Source: Gamarada debralockiae (lineage: Eukaryota; Ascomycota; Leotiomycetes; Helotiales; Hyphodiscaceae). Taken from it: a stretch of DNA of 53,977 nucleotides. A program made the translations under genes and the position numbers. The stretch's first letter is position 1, and every line of letters begins with the position of its first letter. Under the pieces are notes generated by a model. The model searched no databases. It worked only from the letters and a program-made list of their open reading frames with translations, and was not told where the DNA came from. The stretch is from contig NXFV01001767.1 in NCBI GenBank assembly GCA_002803225.1, forward strand, positions 1 through 53,977. Direction: 5' to 3'. Positions 1 to 11,793 of this stretch are shown piece after piece.

Positions 1-3000
1 CATTACTAGTATCTTAAGTTAGATATAAGTATATATCTTCTAGAGTAGCTAGAAGAGATGCCCCTAACCCTCTCTTTTGCGAAGCAGATAATCATAACTA
101 GACAATAGCTACTACAACTACTACAACGCCTGAATCGGGAATATATACGTGATATTAGGAGAATAGACTAGCTCCTAGCGGTCGAAGACAAGCGCCGATA
201 AGACAGAAGTATAAATTACATCTAGCTTATAGCTATCCTAGGGAAACCCCGCGTCTTAGTGACTACCGGGAAAAGTACGCCTTAGGAACTATCCGTACCG
301 CAACCCCCTACCCTATTTCCTAGGCCGGGGCTAGGAAATCCGGAATAATAATCTCCTAACTGATTTCCCCTGTCTAATAGGGGAAATCTAGAATATAACG
401 TATATCCCGTACTAGCCCTAAACTAGCCCCTTGTTAACTCGAGCTAACAAGGCTTCTCTCGGGGCTCAGACTCCCCCCTAGTAGTAGCTATCCCCTACAG
501 ACATCGTCTAATATTCCCTAAACGCTATAAATAGGACCTTAGGGATAGCCTTCGTATAATAGAGTAAGAGCTCGCGGGGAAGCTCCCTCTGCCTTCCCTC
601 TAACAGATAAAACCACTAGCTAACTTAACTGATCAAGACGCCGCTATTACTATTGATATTAGCCTAATTAATACTATAGGTTTTCACTTTAATATATAAT
701 AATATAAGGCTATAATCTTCTCTGTATCCTTAAACGAGGTAGACTAAATAATCAATGAGAAGGAGCTAGCGGAAGGACGATAATACGTAGAGACTAAGGA
801 CTAAGAAGATACGGAGCTCGTACGAACGCTACTCCCGCTGTAATACAAAGAGTATAAAGATATCTTCTCGAAGACGGCCTCAAACGAGTTTCCCCTGTCG
901 CGTCCGTACAACTACAAAATCGAGCTCACGGCCGAAAACCACCTGATAAAGACCCTACTCTAGAACTAGACTATAGAAAAGCTACGGGCTATTAAGAAAT
1001 ACTTGATCGAGAACCTAGCTAAAGGCTTTATCTTAGTATTATAGGAACTATTCAGGGCACTAGTTATATTTGTTAAGAAGCCGAATAGCGGACTACAGTT
1101 TTGTATTAACTATAAGAAGCTGAATACTATCACGAAGAAGGATCAGTACCCCCTGCCTTTGATTAATAAGACGCTAGCCAAGCTCGCTAGAGCTAAGGTC
1201 TTCACGAAGCTCGACATTCGACAGGCTTTTCACTGTATATATATCAAGGAGTCCAGCCGCGCCCTAACTATATTTCGCATATAGTACAGCTCTTACTAGT
1301 ATAATATACTCTCTTTTAGTTTAACGAATAGCCCAGCAACTTAGCAACGGTTCATAAACGATATTCTGTTCAACTACTTAGACATCTTCTATACTATATA
1401 CCTAGATAATATTCTGATCTACTCTAAGGACCCTCTAATATACAAAACGCAGGTCAAGTAAGTCCTAGAACGTCTCCGGAAAGCTGGCATCTAAGCTAAT
1501 ATCAAGAAATACAAGTTTAGCGTAACCTGTACAAAGTACCTAGGCTTTATTATTAATACTAATAGTATCTCTATCGACTCTACCAAGATTAAGGTAATCA
1601 AGGATTAAGTACTGCCAAAGACAATACAAGAAGTATAGTTATACCTAGGCTTTTGCAATTTCTATTAGCGCTTTATATGGGACTACAGAACAATCGCTAG
1701 ACCTCTCGTCTAGCTCACCCGTAAAGAGAACCCCTTCAACTTCGACGACTGCTATATACTAGCTTTTAATACTCTCAAGTAACGGCTACTCTCTACACCC
1801 CTTCTTACCTACTATAACGCCGATAGACAGTATATACTTAAGACCGACTTATCCGATACTATTATCGCTACAGTATTCTCACAGCTAGGCTTAGATAGCG
1901 AATAGCACCCAGTAGACTACTTCTCAAAGACAATAAACCCTACTAAGTATAACTACGTAATCTACGACAAAGAGCTACTTGCTATCGTCAAGGCATTTAA
2001 GCACTAGAGAGCAGAACTCAAAGGAAGCAGGGACCCCGTCTTAGTAGTAACCGACTATAAGGCATTAGAGTACTTCATAACTACAAAGTCGCTTATAGTA
2101 CAATAGGCGCGCTAGGCCGAGATCCTCTCTAAGTACAACTTCCAAATTAAATACTAGCTAGGCAAACTCAATCGCGCAGACCTATTAATACGCCGGGAAC
2201 AGGACGTTACTCCCTAAAAGAAGCTCAAGAAGCTGAACCGGGAGCAAGTACTACTCCGGCCAGATATACTCTCTAAGGAGCTCTAAGAGATAATTCAACT
2301 CTAATTAATATACGCAGATACTATTACTCCGCTGATTTACAAGCAATTAGAGCTTATTAACCGCGTCCTAGTAGTAAACCGATCTAGTCCCAAGCTAAAA
2401 GACTATCGCGTATTAGCTTGCAAGGGCAGCGACAAATCTTAGAGTCTATAGGGCAGACTACTCACTCGCCACAGTATACTCGTAGTACCAGCCTCCTATA
2501 AAGACTACTACCTCTATACTAAGTTAATTAATAAGGCCTATAGCCCAATCTTAACTACTTATTCTAGCAAGACAAAGACCTATAAGCTACTATAGGCTAG
2601 ATACTACTAGAAAGGCCTTATACAAGACGTAGACTAATACATCGCCAACTACTATATCTATCGAGCGTCTATAGTCCCTCGGGATAAGACCCTAGAGTTA
2701 CTACACCCTCTTCTAGTTCCCCTTCGGCTATAGAAAGATATAGCGATAGACTTTAAGGACTTCCCTAAAGCCAAAAATAGTATAAATACTATAGTTGTTT
2801 TTATCGACCGCCTTAGTAAGCGGCCTATTAACATCCTATACTATAAGACCTACTCTATAAGGGACCTTACTACACTATACTATATATACGTCTTCTGCTA
2901 CTTCGGGCCGCCAGATACTATTATCAGCAACCGAGGCCCCTAGTTCATTAGCGTCTTCTAGAATAAACTTAATAGCCTACTAAGAACAAAGCTCCTCTTA

Positions 3001-3945
3001 TCTACAGCAGATTACCCCCAAACGGACGGCCAAACGGAGAACTACAACCAGTGGCTAGATTAGCGCCTTCGTCTATTTATTAACTACTACTAGGACAACT
3101 AGCCCGAGCTGATTTACCTAGTAGACTATACCGCCGCAGTGCTCCCTTATAAGTCTACTAGGATATCTCTATTTATAGTCGAGCGCGGCTATAAGCCCCA
3201 GATGTCGTTCGACTAAGAGGCCTCATCCAAGGGCCGTACGCCTAAGGAATACCTAGATCAATAAGAAGCCTAACAGCTAGCTTAATATATAGAGGGTATT
3301 TAAGCTAAGGCGCACACTAATATACTAAAGGCTTAAGAACGATAAGCTGCACAAGCTAATAAGCACCGACGAGCCATCGATTAGGACGTGAAAGACAAGG
3401 TATAGGTTTCGACTAAGAATCTCAAGTCGAATCGTCTAAGCCACAAACTAGACTACTAGCAACAAGGACTATATATAGTCCTAGACAAGACAAGGTATAG
3501 CTATAAGCTTAACTTACTGTCTACTATGAGAGTCTATAACACGTTCCATACTAAGAAGCTTCGGAAAGATCCTGGCAACCCACTGCCTAGGCAACGAAAC
3601 CCTATATCAGAACTAGTATAGTACGGAGACAACGACGAATAGGAAGTTAAGGAAATCTTAGACAGCTAAGTATATACACGCTAGAAGAACCTATACTACT
3701 AAGTGCGCTAGAAGGATAATAGGCCGCAGGACTTTAGCTGGTACAAAGCCTCTAATTTAAAGGGTTGCTACTACCTACTAAAGCAGTTCTATAAGAGTCG
3801 GCTAAATACAGTAGGACTACTAGCGCGCTTAAAGCACTAGATTAAGGAATACAAGGCTAGAAAGGAAGAATTTGAGGAGTATACAGACAATAATAAACCT
3901 CTATATTACTAGAACTACGGTTAGTTCTACTCGCAGGGGGGGGAA
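1..3945 (+). mobile_element. RIP-degraded Ty3/Gypsy retrotransposon, pol region
   Basis: Conceptual translation with many TAG/TAA stops gives the Gypsy pol order. Protease-to-RT linker is near 640-960, reverse transcriptase about 960-1560 (VKKPNSGLQFCINYKKLN, then YLDN at 1399-1410 where the catalytic YLDD is expected), RNase H about 1850-2110 (DKELLAIVKAFKH), integrase about 2510-3200 (DFKDFPK; TDGQTENYNQW), and a chromodomain-like end near 3690-3770. Nearly all stops fall at W or Q codons and CA/TG dinucleotides are scarce, which is the RIP pattern. The YLDD to YLDN change is also a G-to-A transition. The element is dead. Sequence before 340 is too eroded to name, although gag would be expected there. 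A 3' LTR candidate follows at about 3947. Confidence 0.85.
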
Positions 3946-3946
3946 T

Positions 3947-4160
3947 ATCACGGCGCGTGAATCACGTAATACTAGATTTCCCCCGTCGGGCAAGGGAAAT
4001 CAACTAGAACTGCTATATTCAGGGCCCTTATTAGTTCGCGCTAGCAAGGACCCTGTATTAGTATAGTCCCAGGTCCTGTACATAAGCTCGAGCTTCTTAC
4101 GAAGCTCTCTTCTTCTTCTTCTTCTTTCCTTAGCTTTAGATTCTTAATACAAACGCGCGT
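3947..4160 (+). repeat. Candidate 3' LTR of the Gypsy element
   Basis: It begins just after a purine tract (GCAGGGGGGG, about 3933-3942), as a polypurine tract precedes a 3' LTR. It contains the imperfect palindrome around GCGCTAGCAAGG (about 4039-4058) and a TCT-rich stretch. The same sequence order, reverse-complemented, recurs at 6575 to about 6395, supporting LTR identity. The right boundary is not resolved. Confidence 0.5.
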
Positions 4161-6575
4161 TCACCTATTCCTTCGGGTCTTATCTGGTGCAGCTGTCACA
4201 GATATAAGGGGAAAAGTAGTTGGATTATCTTATCCCTTAGAGATAAGGGAAATCTTAGTTTTTATTTAGTCTTATTATTTAAGGAGAATATATCTTTTGT
4301 CTTACTATCTCCTCTTATTATAGGTAATAGTAGTATCCCTTTATATAATATCTCTATAAAGTACTTTACTTATTAGCCACAGGACTAAGTCTTTATAATT
4401 AATCTATATAATTTATATAAATAAAAGTATAAGTATATTTTTAGATAGCTAAATTAATTTATAACTAGTAATATCTAGGTTTACTTAGAAGTACTTAAAC
4501 TACTTATAGCTAAGAATTATCTTATAAGCTCTTAAGCTTAAGATAATAAATAGAATATTATATTAGTAATATCTCTTAATAATTAAGTTTATAATTATAT
4601 AGTAGCTTATTACTTATTTGGTTTACCTATTATATCCCTTTACTTAGATTTTATAAGTTAAAGGAGTAAGCTTTAGGCCTAGGCCTTTATATAACTAGTC
4701 TATAAGAGTAATATTAATAAACGCAAATTTATTTACTCTTATATTTATAAGTATATTAAAATTAACTTTTATTTTATTTTTAACTAATATATATAAAACT
4801 ATAAAAGAAAAATCTCCTATTAAATTAAATAAGTTAATCTTATTAATATTAAGTATATATAACTCTAAAGTAAAGACTTTCCTTAAAGATTCTCTTTTCT
4901 TAATTCTTTATTTATAGAATCTATAATATCTAAGTCTTAGTCTTACTTATTAATCTTATAAATATTATTAGGCTTATAAGGCTTAGTATAAGTAATAGAC
5001 TTATATCTCTTTTTACTATAGTTATAGTAAGTTATAAATAGTCTAATAAAGGCAGGTATTAGTTTATAGGTTATTAATAGGCGCTAGATAAATAAAGTAG
5101 GTAACTAATAGGCTAAGACTAAGGCTAAGGAGATAAGGATAGAAGGACTAGGGGCTATAGTTATATAAGCTAGCCTATAAGTAAATAACAACTATTAATT
5201 TATTTGTTTAATTGCCTTATAGACTAAGAGAAGGAGAAGTATATATTTTAAGTACTAGTATTATATAATAAGCTTATTAAATATATTATAAGTTAGTAAT
5301 ATAAAGATAAGATTCTCTTAATATAATATATTAAGCTTATAGTAAAGATTTTATTACTAATTACCTAAAGAGATAGCTCTTAGGCCTATAAAGTATTAGA
5401 AATTTATTAAGAATTTTAAGAAGTCCTTTATATAACTTTAATATAGGTTATAGTACTAGTCTTAGGTAATAGCTTATTATATAGGATTCTAGTATATAGT
5501 TACTAAATAAGCTATTACTTAATCTACTATCTAAAAGGGATTAAAGGTATTATATTTAAACTATAGCTTTAGGTAAGCTTAGGCTATTCTAGTTATATAT
5601 CTATAAATATACATAAGCTTACTATCTTTAAAAGGGAAGTAATCGCTATTATCTTATAACTTCGCTTAAAAAAGAATATATTAGGAGATAAATATTAAAT
5701 CCTTTTTATTTAAGAGTAAAGGAGAGACTAGTTACTTAAGTAACTTATTAAAGGTTTTAGGTAATATAAGTATATAGGAAGTATAATCTATAGATCTACT
5801 TTAGGATTACTATTATTATATAGTAGCTATAATACGTTTATAGTTAGTATCTATATATACTAGGGAGTCTTAGCGTTCTATATATTCCTCTTGTCTTATT
5901 TGTAGAGTATTTACCTTAGTATAGGCCTCGGCTAATTATCTTTAAAGGTCTTTAATGGAGGGTTATCTAGTAATTAAGGGTTATTTATTATTTGTTTTAA
6001 TAGAGAGGGCTAAGCTAAGGACTGCCCGTTTCGGAGGTATGTATACGTTTTGTCTATAACTAAGCGGGACCAATTAAAGAGGTAGTTAAGGAGTATCTGT
6101 TTTAGTAGTAGTTCGAGAGTATTTATAAGCTAAGAATAGAGGCGGGAAAATAATAGGCGTCTTGTCTAGTTTAGTAAGAAGAATCGAGAAAAAGGTATAT
6201 CTAGTTTAGCGTAAGTCATATAATTTGTATAATCAAAATAATTGAATAATATTAATAACCTTAATAGGTTTTATAAGCTATAAGATATATTTTATAATTC
6301 TTCCTAGGACAAAAGGGAGAGCTTAGTATTATATTACGACGCTAACTAAAGTATTAGGGATCAACCTTAATTCTTTAGCTAACTAGTCGATATAATGAGA
6401 ATACTAAGCTAAAGAGGAAAGAAAAAAGAAGAAGAACAACTTTGCGAGATACTCTAGCTTATATATAGGGACCTTGCTAGCGCGAGCTAACAAGGGACTG
6501 GTGTGTGATCTAAGCGATCCCGCGCAGCACGTGTGGTCACGTGGTTCATTTGAGGACCTGCTAACAGGTTCCTCA
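4160..6575 (-). mobile_element. Inverted LTR plus AT-rich, RIP-eroded internal remnant
   Basis: The segment 6575 to about 6395, read on the minus strand, starts TGAGGAACCTGTTAGCAGG and then matches the order of the LTR at about 3990-4140: the GCGCTAGCAAGG core, ATAAGCT, the TCTTCTTCTT tract, then TTTAGCTTAGTATTCT. Downstream on that strand (about 6220-4200) is very AT-rich DNA with almost no CA/TG. A minus-strand reading near 6200-5900 is open apart from RIP-type stops and might be gag, but I cannot assign a domain. The simplest reading is a second copy of the same LTR family in opposite orientation, gutted by RIP. Confidence 0.4.
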
Positions 6576-6589
6576 CAATGTCAGTGCAA

Positions 6590-7905
6590 AGGATGCGTCT
6601 TTAGATGCAGATTTCACTATTAATCACATTAAAACAACAGCCCTCGATATCACAGATAGATACCTTAAGAAGATTAGCTCTTTAGCTACTAATACATGCT
6701 CTACGCAACGCTCAGCTTAGAAGAAGGTTTATAATATTCCGGAGCTTAAGTATATTCACTAAATCCCCTGCGATTCTTATAGAGTACAGCTTATAATTAA
6801 AGACCTTCTAGACCCTAGAAAAGACAATATCACAGATTTAGAGATTCGAGAGTTTCACAAGTAACTAGTAAAGATCGTTACGTACTTCAGTAAAGCTGGC
6901 AAGCAACTAGGTATACTCCGTCGAATTCAAAAGGTTGTCTTTAGTATCATAAGAGTATTAATTGCAACTGTACCAACGCGCTGGGATACTCAGGTTCGAC
7001 AAATCAACTTACTTCTTAAGAATGAAGACGCTCTAAAGTACTACGCTAACTCTCCTGAAGCTTCAGATATAGTCAAACTAATTATATAGGACTCTTCTTT
7101 CTAAGAACGACTACGGGCGCTCAAATTACTCCTCTATCCCTTTCACGAAGCACAAAAAATGAGCGAATCGAATCACAATTACCTTAATAAGGTTACACTA
7201 CGCTAGATTAAATTAGATAGTTATCTACAAGAGTTGAGAGCCCCTAGGAAGCATGTCTTTTGGAGAGATATTGAGAGTTATCTTTTACGCGGACTAGCTA
7301 AATAGACAGAGCGAATAGTAAAACAGCTTCTTCCTATTCATTTTATTGCCTATATCTTAACGCTAGAGACTCGAGATATATAGTTAACCTTGTGGCATAT
7401 TTACTAGAGTCAAGTCACAGAGTATATATTAGATTATAGTAAAGAGAAGGTTCTTACACAGTTCTTTGACTATGTCTTTCAAAAGGGGGACTTTCATACA
7501 AGCAAGCGATGCTGGACTATTGAATCTCCTGAGTTATTTTGGAGAGTACAAGTATATTTGAATCTTATAGTTTGATCTACACTGATAAGATATAGTCAAG
7601 AATTGCTCTTGAGCTCTCGTCCCTTGCACTTCGACTTTTTAATACATTTGCGAATAGCGTCCCTTCCGAACGAGCCTTCTCAATCATGAATTTACTCTAT
7701 TCTAAGTCCCGAAACAGCCTTAAGATCGAGACTACCGATAAGCTATGCTTTATATATATCAACTCCCGATCTCTACGTGGCGATAAAGGTATAGAAGAAT
7801 AGGACGAAGACGCTTTAATAGTATTAGAAGATACGTGGCTTGCAAAGCAGAATGAGCAGGAGCAGGTATTAGGGAAGAGGAGCAGAGAGGAGGACGAATA
7901 ATAGT
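6590..7905 (+). pseudogene. hAT-family transposase relic
   Basis: The reading on this strand has RIP-type stops and at least one frame change but recognisable hAT landmarks. There is an RNase-H-like core segment PCDSYRVQLIIKDLL near 6765-6810, the hAT motif PTRWDTQVRQINLLL near 6970-7015, and the C-terminal dimerisation region near 7604-7760 (NSVPSERAFSIMNLLYSKSR). It ends with an acidic/basic tail and a TAA at about 7900. The H of the usual CDSH motif is Y here, a C-to-T change consistent with RIP. No N-terminal BED zinc finger or terminal inverted repeats were found. The left side abuts the inverted LTR, so that element may have truncated it. Confidence 0.8.
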
Positions 7906-8410
7906 GTTTTATCATAGAAATTAGTCTTGATAGCCTTGAAAACCCTATTCTTTTATGCAGAGTTATGCTTGCATTTATGCACACTTTATGTAATTATATA
8001 ACGCTCGACCTGATTATATTATAACGCCTGAATCGAGGTTAATTATATAATTATATAATTATAAATCGCCCCGCCCTAGAGGAAAGCCCTCACCTAAGCG
8101 AGTGCTGGGAATTGTTCTGGCAGTTGATCATGCCCTAAGTATCTAAGTTTAGCGGTGCGGCAAAGTCAATCGGCAGTTGTCCTGCCGAGGCAACCTTCTC
8201 ACACTACTCGAAAAGTAATGTTATTCCGAGGTTTCCCCTGTCATGCGCCTCCTAAGTATGTACCCCGCAGAAGGTCACTTTCTTGAATGGGCCTGCAGGC
8301 ACAAGTTCTCCGCATGCCACCTTGAGCAGTTAAACACTTTCAACAACGGCATCCTAAAGCGGCATATGAACATTACATAAAGCCCTTCGAATGGTGTTCA
8401 CAAGATGTGA
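7906..8410. other. Boundary between RIP-eroded and normal DNA
   Basis: Composition changes abruptly near 8060, after runs of AATTATAT, from TA-rich repeat DNA to balanced sequence. I see no gene here. The right part is the likely promoter region of the esterase gene. Confidence 0.5.
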
Positions 8411-8417
8411 GTGTCCA

Positions 8418-8424
8418 TATATAA
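8418..8424 (+). promoter_or_regulatory. Possible TATA box of the esterase gene
   Basis: TATATAA lies 56 bp before the ATG at 8480. Its position argues that translation starts at 8480, because the upstream in-frame codons have no ATG. Confidence 0.35.
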
Positions 8425-8479
8425 GGGGCTTAGCGATTCAACTTTCGTGGGTAGATGTGACGCTTTCTGGGAGATCGAG

Positions 8480-10111
8480 ATGCAAGTAACAACTCTATTT
8501 CTTCTCGCCCTGTGCGGCAGCTTGCCAGCTTCAGCATTCGAATGCACCACGTCTGCCTTCGGTGCAATCCTTCTCCCCAATGCTACCATATCCTACGCCG
8601 CCTCCATCGCATCGAATGGCTCCTTTGCACACCCTTCACCAGAATTTCCTGCGAACGATACTGGGCTTCCCGCACTCTGCGCTATATCCGTAAATGTTGT
8701 ATCCTCGCCAAGTTCCTCCTTCAACTTTGGCCTTTTCCTTCCAGAGTCATGGAATAACCGATTCATTGCGTCCGGAAACGGCGGGTTTGGAGGCGGAATC
8801 AATTGGAATGATATGGAGACCAATTCTCTTTCCGGTTTCGCATCAATGTCTACGGATACAGGCCATCTTTCTACGGCGTTTGACGCTTCCTGGGCATTGA
8901 ACAATCCGGAATCCCAGATTGATTGGGGTTACCGAGCGATGCACGAGTCCGTGGTTATGGCCAAAGCCATAACGCAGAGATACTATGGGTGCGAGATCAA
9001 GTATTCATATTACTCAGCGTGTTCGACTGGGGGAAGACAAGGGTTGAAAGAAATCCAGATGTTCCCAGAAGATTTCGATGGCGTTCTAGTGGGGGCGCCA
9101 GCGTGGTGGACGACCCACCTGCAGACATGGACTCTGGAAGTGGGACTGTGGAATCTGCCTGAGAATGGCCCCAGCCACATCCCTTCCTCACTCTTCCTGG
9201 TGATATCCGATGAGGTGTTGAAGCAATGTGACCCACAAGATGGTCTCGTTGATGGCATAATCTCCGATCCCATGGGGTGCAACTTCTTCCCAGAAGCTCT
9301 CCTTTGTACTCCTGCATCAAATCAAAGTGCATGTCTTACAAGGCCGCAGCTCAAAACTTTGTATAAAATATACAACGATTGGGTTGATATCAACGACACA
9401 TTCGTGTTCCCACACTTCATGCTAGGGTCCGAAGCGCAATACGGTGCTCTCGTTGATACCGACAGTGGTATCCCCTCCCCCCTTGGGACATCATGGATAT
9501 TGAATTTTCTCCTCAACTCCACCTCCGCGAGCTATGACTGGGCCACCAATTTCGACTACTCAATCGTCCAGCTAGCTGACTCCATTAATCCCGGCCATGC
9601 AAACGCAGATGACTTCGACCTCTCTCCCTTTGCATCCAGAGGAAAGCTAATCCATTATCATGGTTTTAGCGATGGACTCATACCCACAGGCTCCAGCATC
9701 TACTTTTACAAGCAAGTCTTATCCACCCTCCTCCCAAAAGGCGTCGCCATTTCCGACTTCTACAGATTCTACCTCGTCCCCGGGATGCAACATTGCTCTG
9801 GCTCAGTGGGCGACGCCCCATGGTATATTGGAGGAGGAGGCCAACCTTTCACTCTCGGTACAACAGTTCATGGCGTTCCAGGCTTTGAGGATCCGAAGCA
9901 CGACGCGTTGTTAGCCTTGATGCAATGGGTTGAGCATGGTATTGCACCGGAGGAGATCGTGGCCACGAAGTATGTGAACGATACGGTTGAGTTGGGCGTT
10001 AAGCGGCAAAGGCCTCTGTGTCCGTATCCGAGTCAGGCGAGGTATACTGGGAAAGGCGATGCAGACTTAGCTGAGAATTGGGAGTGTATGTGGCTACATT
10101 CTGTTCCTTGA
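8480..10111 (+). CDS. Tannase/feruloyl esterase family protein (secreted)
   Basis: Single-exon gene of 543 residues. The N-terminus (MQVTTLFLLALCGSLPASA) is a signal peptide. The family's CS-D-HC arrangement is complete: Cys181-Ser182 in YSACSTGGRQG is the nucleophile elbow, Asp398 lies in GFSDG, and His438-Cys439 in PGMQHCSG. Residues around 251-263 (DPQDGLVDGIISD) form the Asp-rich calcium loop of the lid domain. By family knowledge it hydrolyses esters of phenolic acids (gallate in tannins, or ferulate in cell-wall xylan). Substrate cannot be decided from sequence alone. Codon use is normal and there are no lesions, although the gene starts about 400 bp from a RIP-degraded block. Confidence 0.93.
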   Translation: MQVTTLFLLALCGSLPASAFECTTSAFGAILLPNATISYAASIASNGSFAHPSPEFPANDTGLPALCAISVNVVSSPSSSFNFGLFLPESWNNRFIASGNGGFGGGINWNDMETNSLSGFASMSTDTGHLSTAFDASWALNNPESQIDWGYRAMHESVVMAKAITQRYYGCEIKYSYYSACSTGGRQGLKEIQMFPEDFDGVLVGAPAWWTTHLQTWTLEVGLWNLPENGPSHIPSSLFLVISDEVLKQCDPQDGLVDGIISDPMGCNFFPEALLCTPASNQSACLTRPQLKTLYKIYNDWVDINDTFVFPHFMLGSEAQYGALVDTDSGIPSPLGTSWILNFLLNSTSASYDWATNFDYSIVQLADSINPGHANADDFDLSPFASRGKLIHYHGFSDGLIPTGSSIYFYKQVLSTLLPKGVAISDFYRFYLVPGMQHCSGSVGDAPWYIGGGGQPFTLGTTVHGVPGFEDPKHDALLALMQWVEHGIAPEEIVATKYVNDTVELGVKRQRPLCPYPSQARYTGKGDADLAENWECMWLHSVP

Positions 10112-10930
10112 ATAACCGAATACTAAGGCTCATATTATTCTACACTTTCTTTGGGCCTTTGTCTAAGCAGAACCTTAACTGTGTTCCAGTACCTTGACTG
10201 AATCTTCATGAGGCTCGGAAGTTCTCGGTCAAACATCTTCCTTCAAATGCCCATTTAAGCGACTAAATAAACCTATTCGGCACCTGGGAGATAGTCAACA
10301 CCTTGGTACCTACAGAAAAGGTTTTGTAGGTTATATTACAAGTGCTTCCCGGCGACGGAAGCCGTCCATATTTTAAGGGGAGTTGGGGTTTGGTGGTTGG
10401 TGAGGATCACTTGGAGCCGAAACGGCTATTGTCCTAAATTTCCTAGCACATTTCACTGAGGAAATGATAGTAGCACCATATATATACAGGGTTTAATTAC
10501 CTGGAATCTCGTCAATTCCTTCGGCTTGCAGTTCCGCCGGTTGACCTCTTATTTCGGCGACATTACCGCCATCGCTCCACGTCGAGCTTCTAATCAAGCT
10601 TGGTCTCAATACGGCGCCCAAGTTACAGCTATCGCTTCGACGTCGTTGTTAACGGTATCCCAGATTACATCGGCGCAACGCATTTCCAAGAAATAGCTTT
10701 TGTTTTCGACAATATTCGCGGAGAAGGATATGTTACCAATCCATTTGGCAATCTCTCAGCATCTGACACGATGGAGTTCGATAATTTGGGCTGGCTATTT
10801 TTTATGGATCTTCTTCTCCACCTTCTCGATGTAGTCTCATGCTAACAGGAGCAGAATCGTAGCCAAAGTCGTAAGACTACGCACCTCCTCCGTACATCGT
10901 ACTTTCTCGTTAGTCACGCGTGGCGCTTAG
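10112..10930. other. Intergenic or possible 5' exon of the retropepsin-like gene
   Basis: An open plus-strand reading at about 10600-10845 has no recognisable domain. A possible intron with GTAAGA donor and TTAG acceptor spans 10871-10930 and would join upstream sequence to the retropepsin exon in the same phase. The true 5' end of the next gene is unresolved. Confidence 0.3.
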
Positions 10931-11517
10931 GCTGCTTGGCGGCGAAGTGTTGAGGTATGGCAAGAAGATCGCTCGGGTCAAGCGCAAAAGCTGTCACACA
11001 TCTCCGCTGTTTTTGATACTGGATGTGAGAAGTTCAATTGGGTATCGAAAAGCGTCATTGATAGACTCGACGCATACTGCTCGGAAGCACCGGATACGGA
11101 AGTGCGCTGCTTTGATGGTCGTACGCTGCGGACTTCTCGCAAGACTAAACTCAGCTTCAAAGATCCTAACAGTGGGGGCTCTTATGAAGCGGAATTTCTC
11201 GTTCTCGACTCAGCCAATTCTCCTTTCGATTTGTTGTTGGGGCAGAAATGGTGTCATGTTAACGGTGTCATTGGGCCTGCGATCTTGGCTCTTGCACCGT
11301 CAAAGAGTACTCCAGGTAAGTCGGCATGAATGGTACCTCATACGATGACCTCCCCAGCTGACGCTCAACAGCTGACAAAAAGGCAAAGAAGAAGAGGGAT
11401 AAGGAATATAAGGATGAGAAAGCCAAGAATGAAAGCGCAAGAAAATCGGCTGAGAAAGAGAAAATAGCAATGGCCAGGAAAAAAAGGCAGGCTGAGGAAG
11501 TAGGGGAGTCTTCATGA
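10931..11517 (+). CDS. Retropepsin-like aspartyl protease domain with charged tail (5' end uncertain)
   Basis: The frame running through 11010 reads SAVFDTGCEKFNWVSKSVID: the DTG triad of retropepsins, then a conserved RCFDGRTLRTS stretch, then SPFDLLLGQKW, which matches the hydrophobic-Gly segment near the end of the fold. An intron at 11316-11371 (GTAAGT donor, CTGAC branch site, CAACAG acceptor) joins it to a short exon rich in Lys, Glu and Arg, ending ESS and TGA at 11515-11517. The core is one retropepsin monomer (such enzymes dimerise), without RT or integrase, so this is a host gene, possibly domesticated from a retroelement. The 5' exons are unresolved because an in-frame TAG precedes 10931. 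Confidence 0.55.
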
Positions 11518-11793
11518 GATTGAGGGCGAGGTCATTGTAGTGGCAGGATTAATCATGGGCCGGATCTTGAGGGCCGAAGAAAGGCCTCGTGCGATAATGG
11601 GTTTCACCTATCGATATTAAGCTTCCAACCCAACCTCGAACCTCTATCCCTCTCCTTCATAGCGTGCTAAAGTACAATGTACTTTCTCCTTCTACCCTGT
11701 CCCGTACTCTCGGGCATTGTCAGCCATAAGAAGCAATCATTTCAATTTCCCCCCTTCCCCCATTCCTCCCTCCCCTTCTCTCCCCTGGACTTT

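Noticed and set aside
127..8036. AACGCCTGAATCG occurs at about 127 and 8024
   Set aside because: A single 13-bp match in eroded repeat DNA with different flanks; no evidence for matching element ends.
8411..8479. Longer N-terminus for the esterase
   Set aside because: There is no ATG in that extension, it contains the TATA-like box, and the signal peptide starts at the ATG at 8480.
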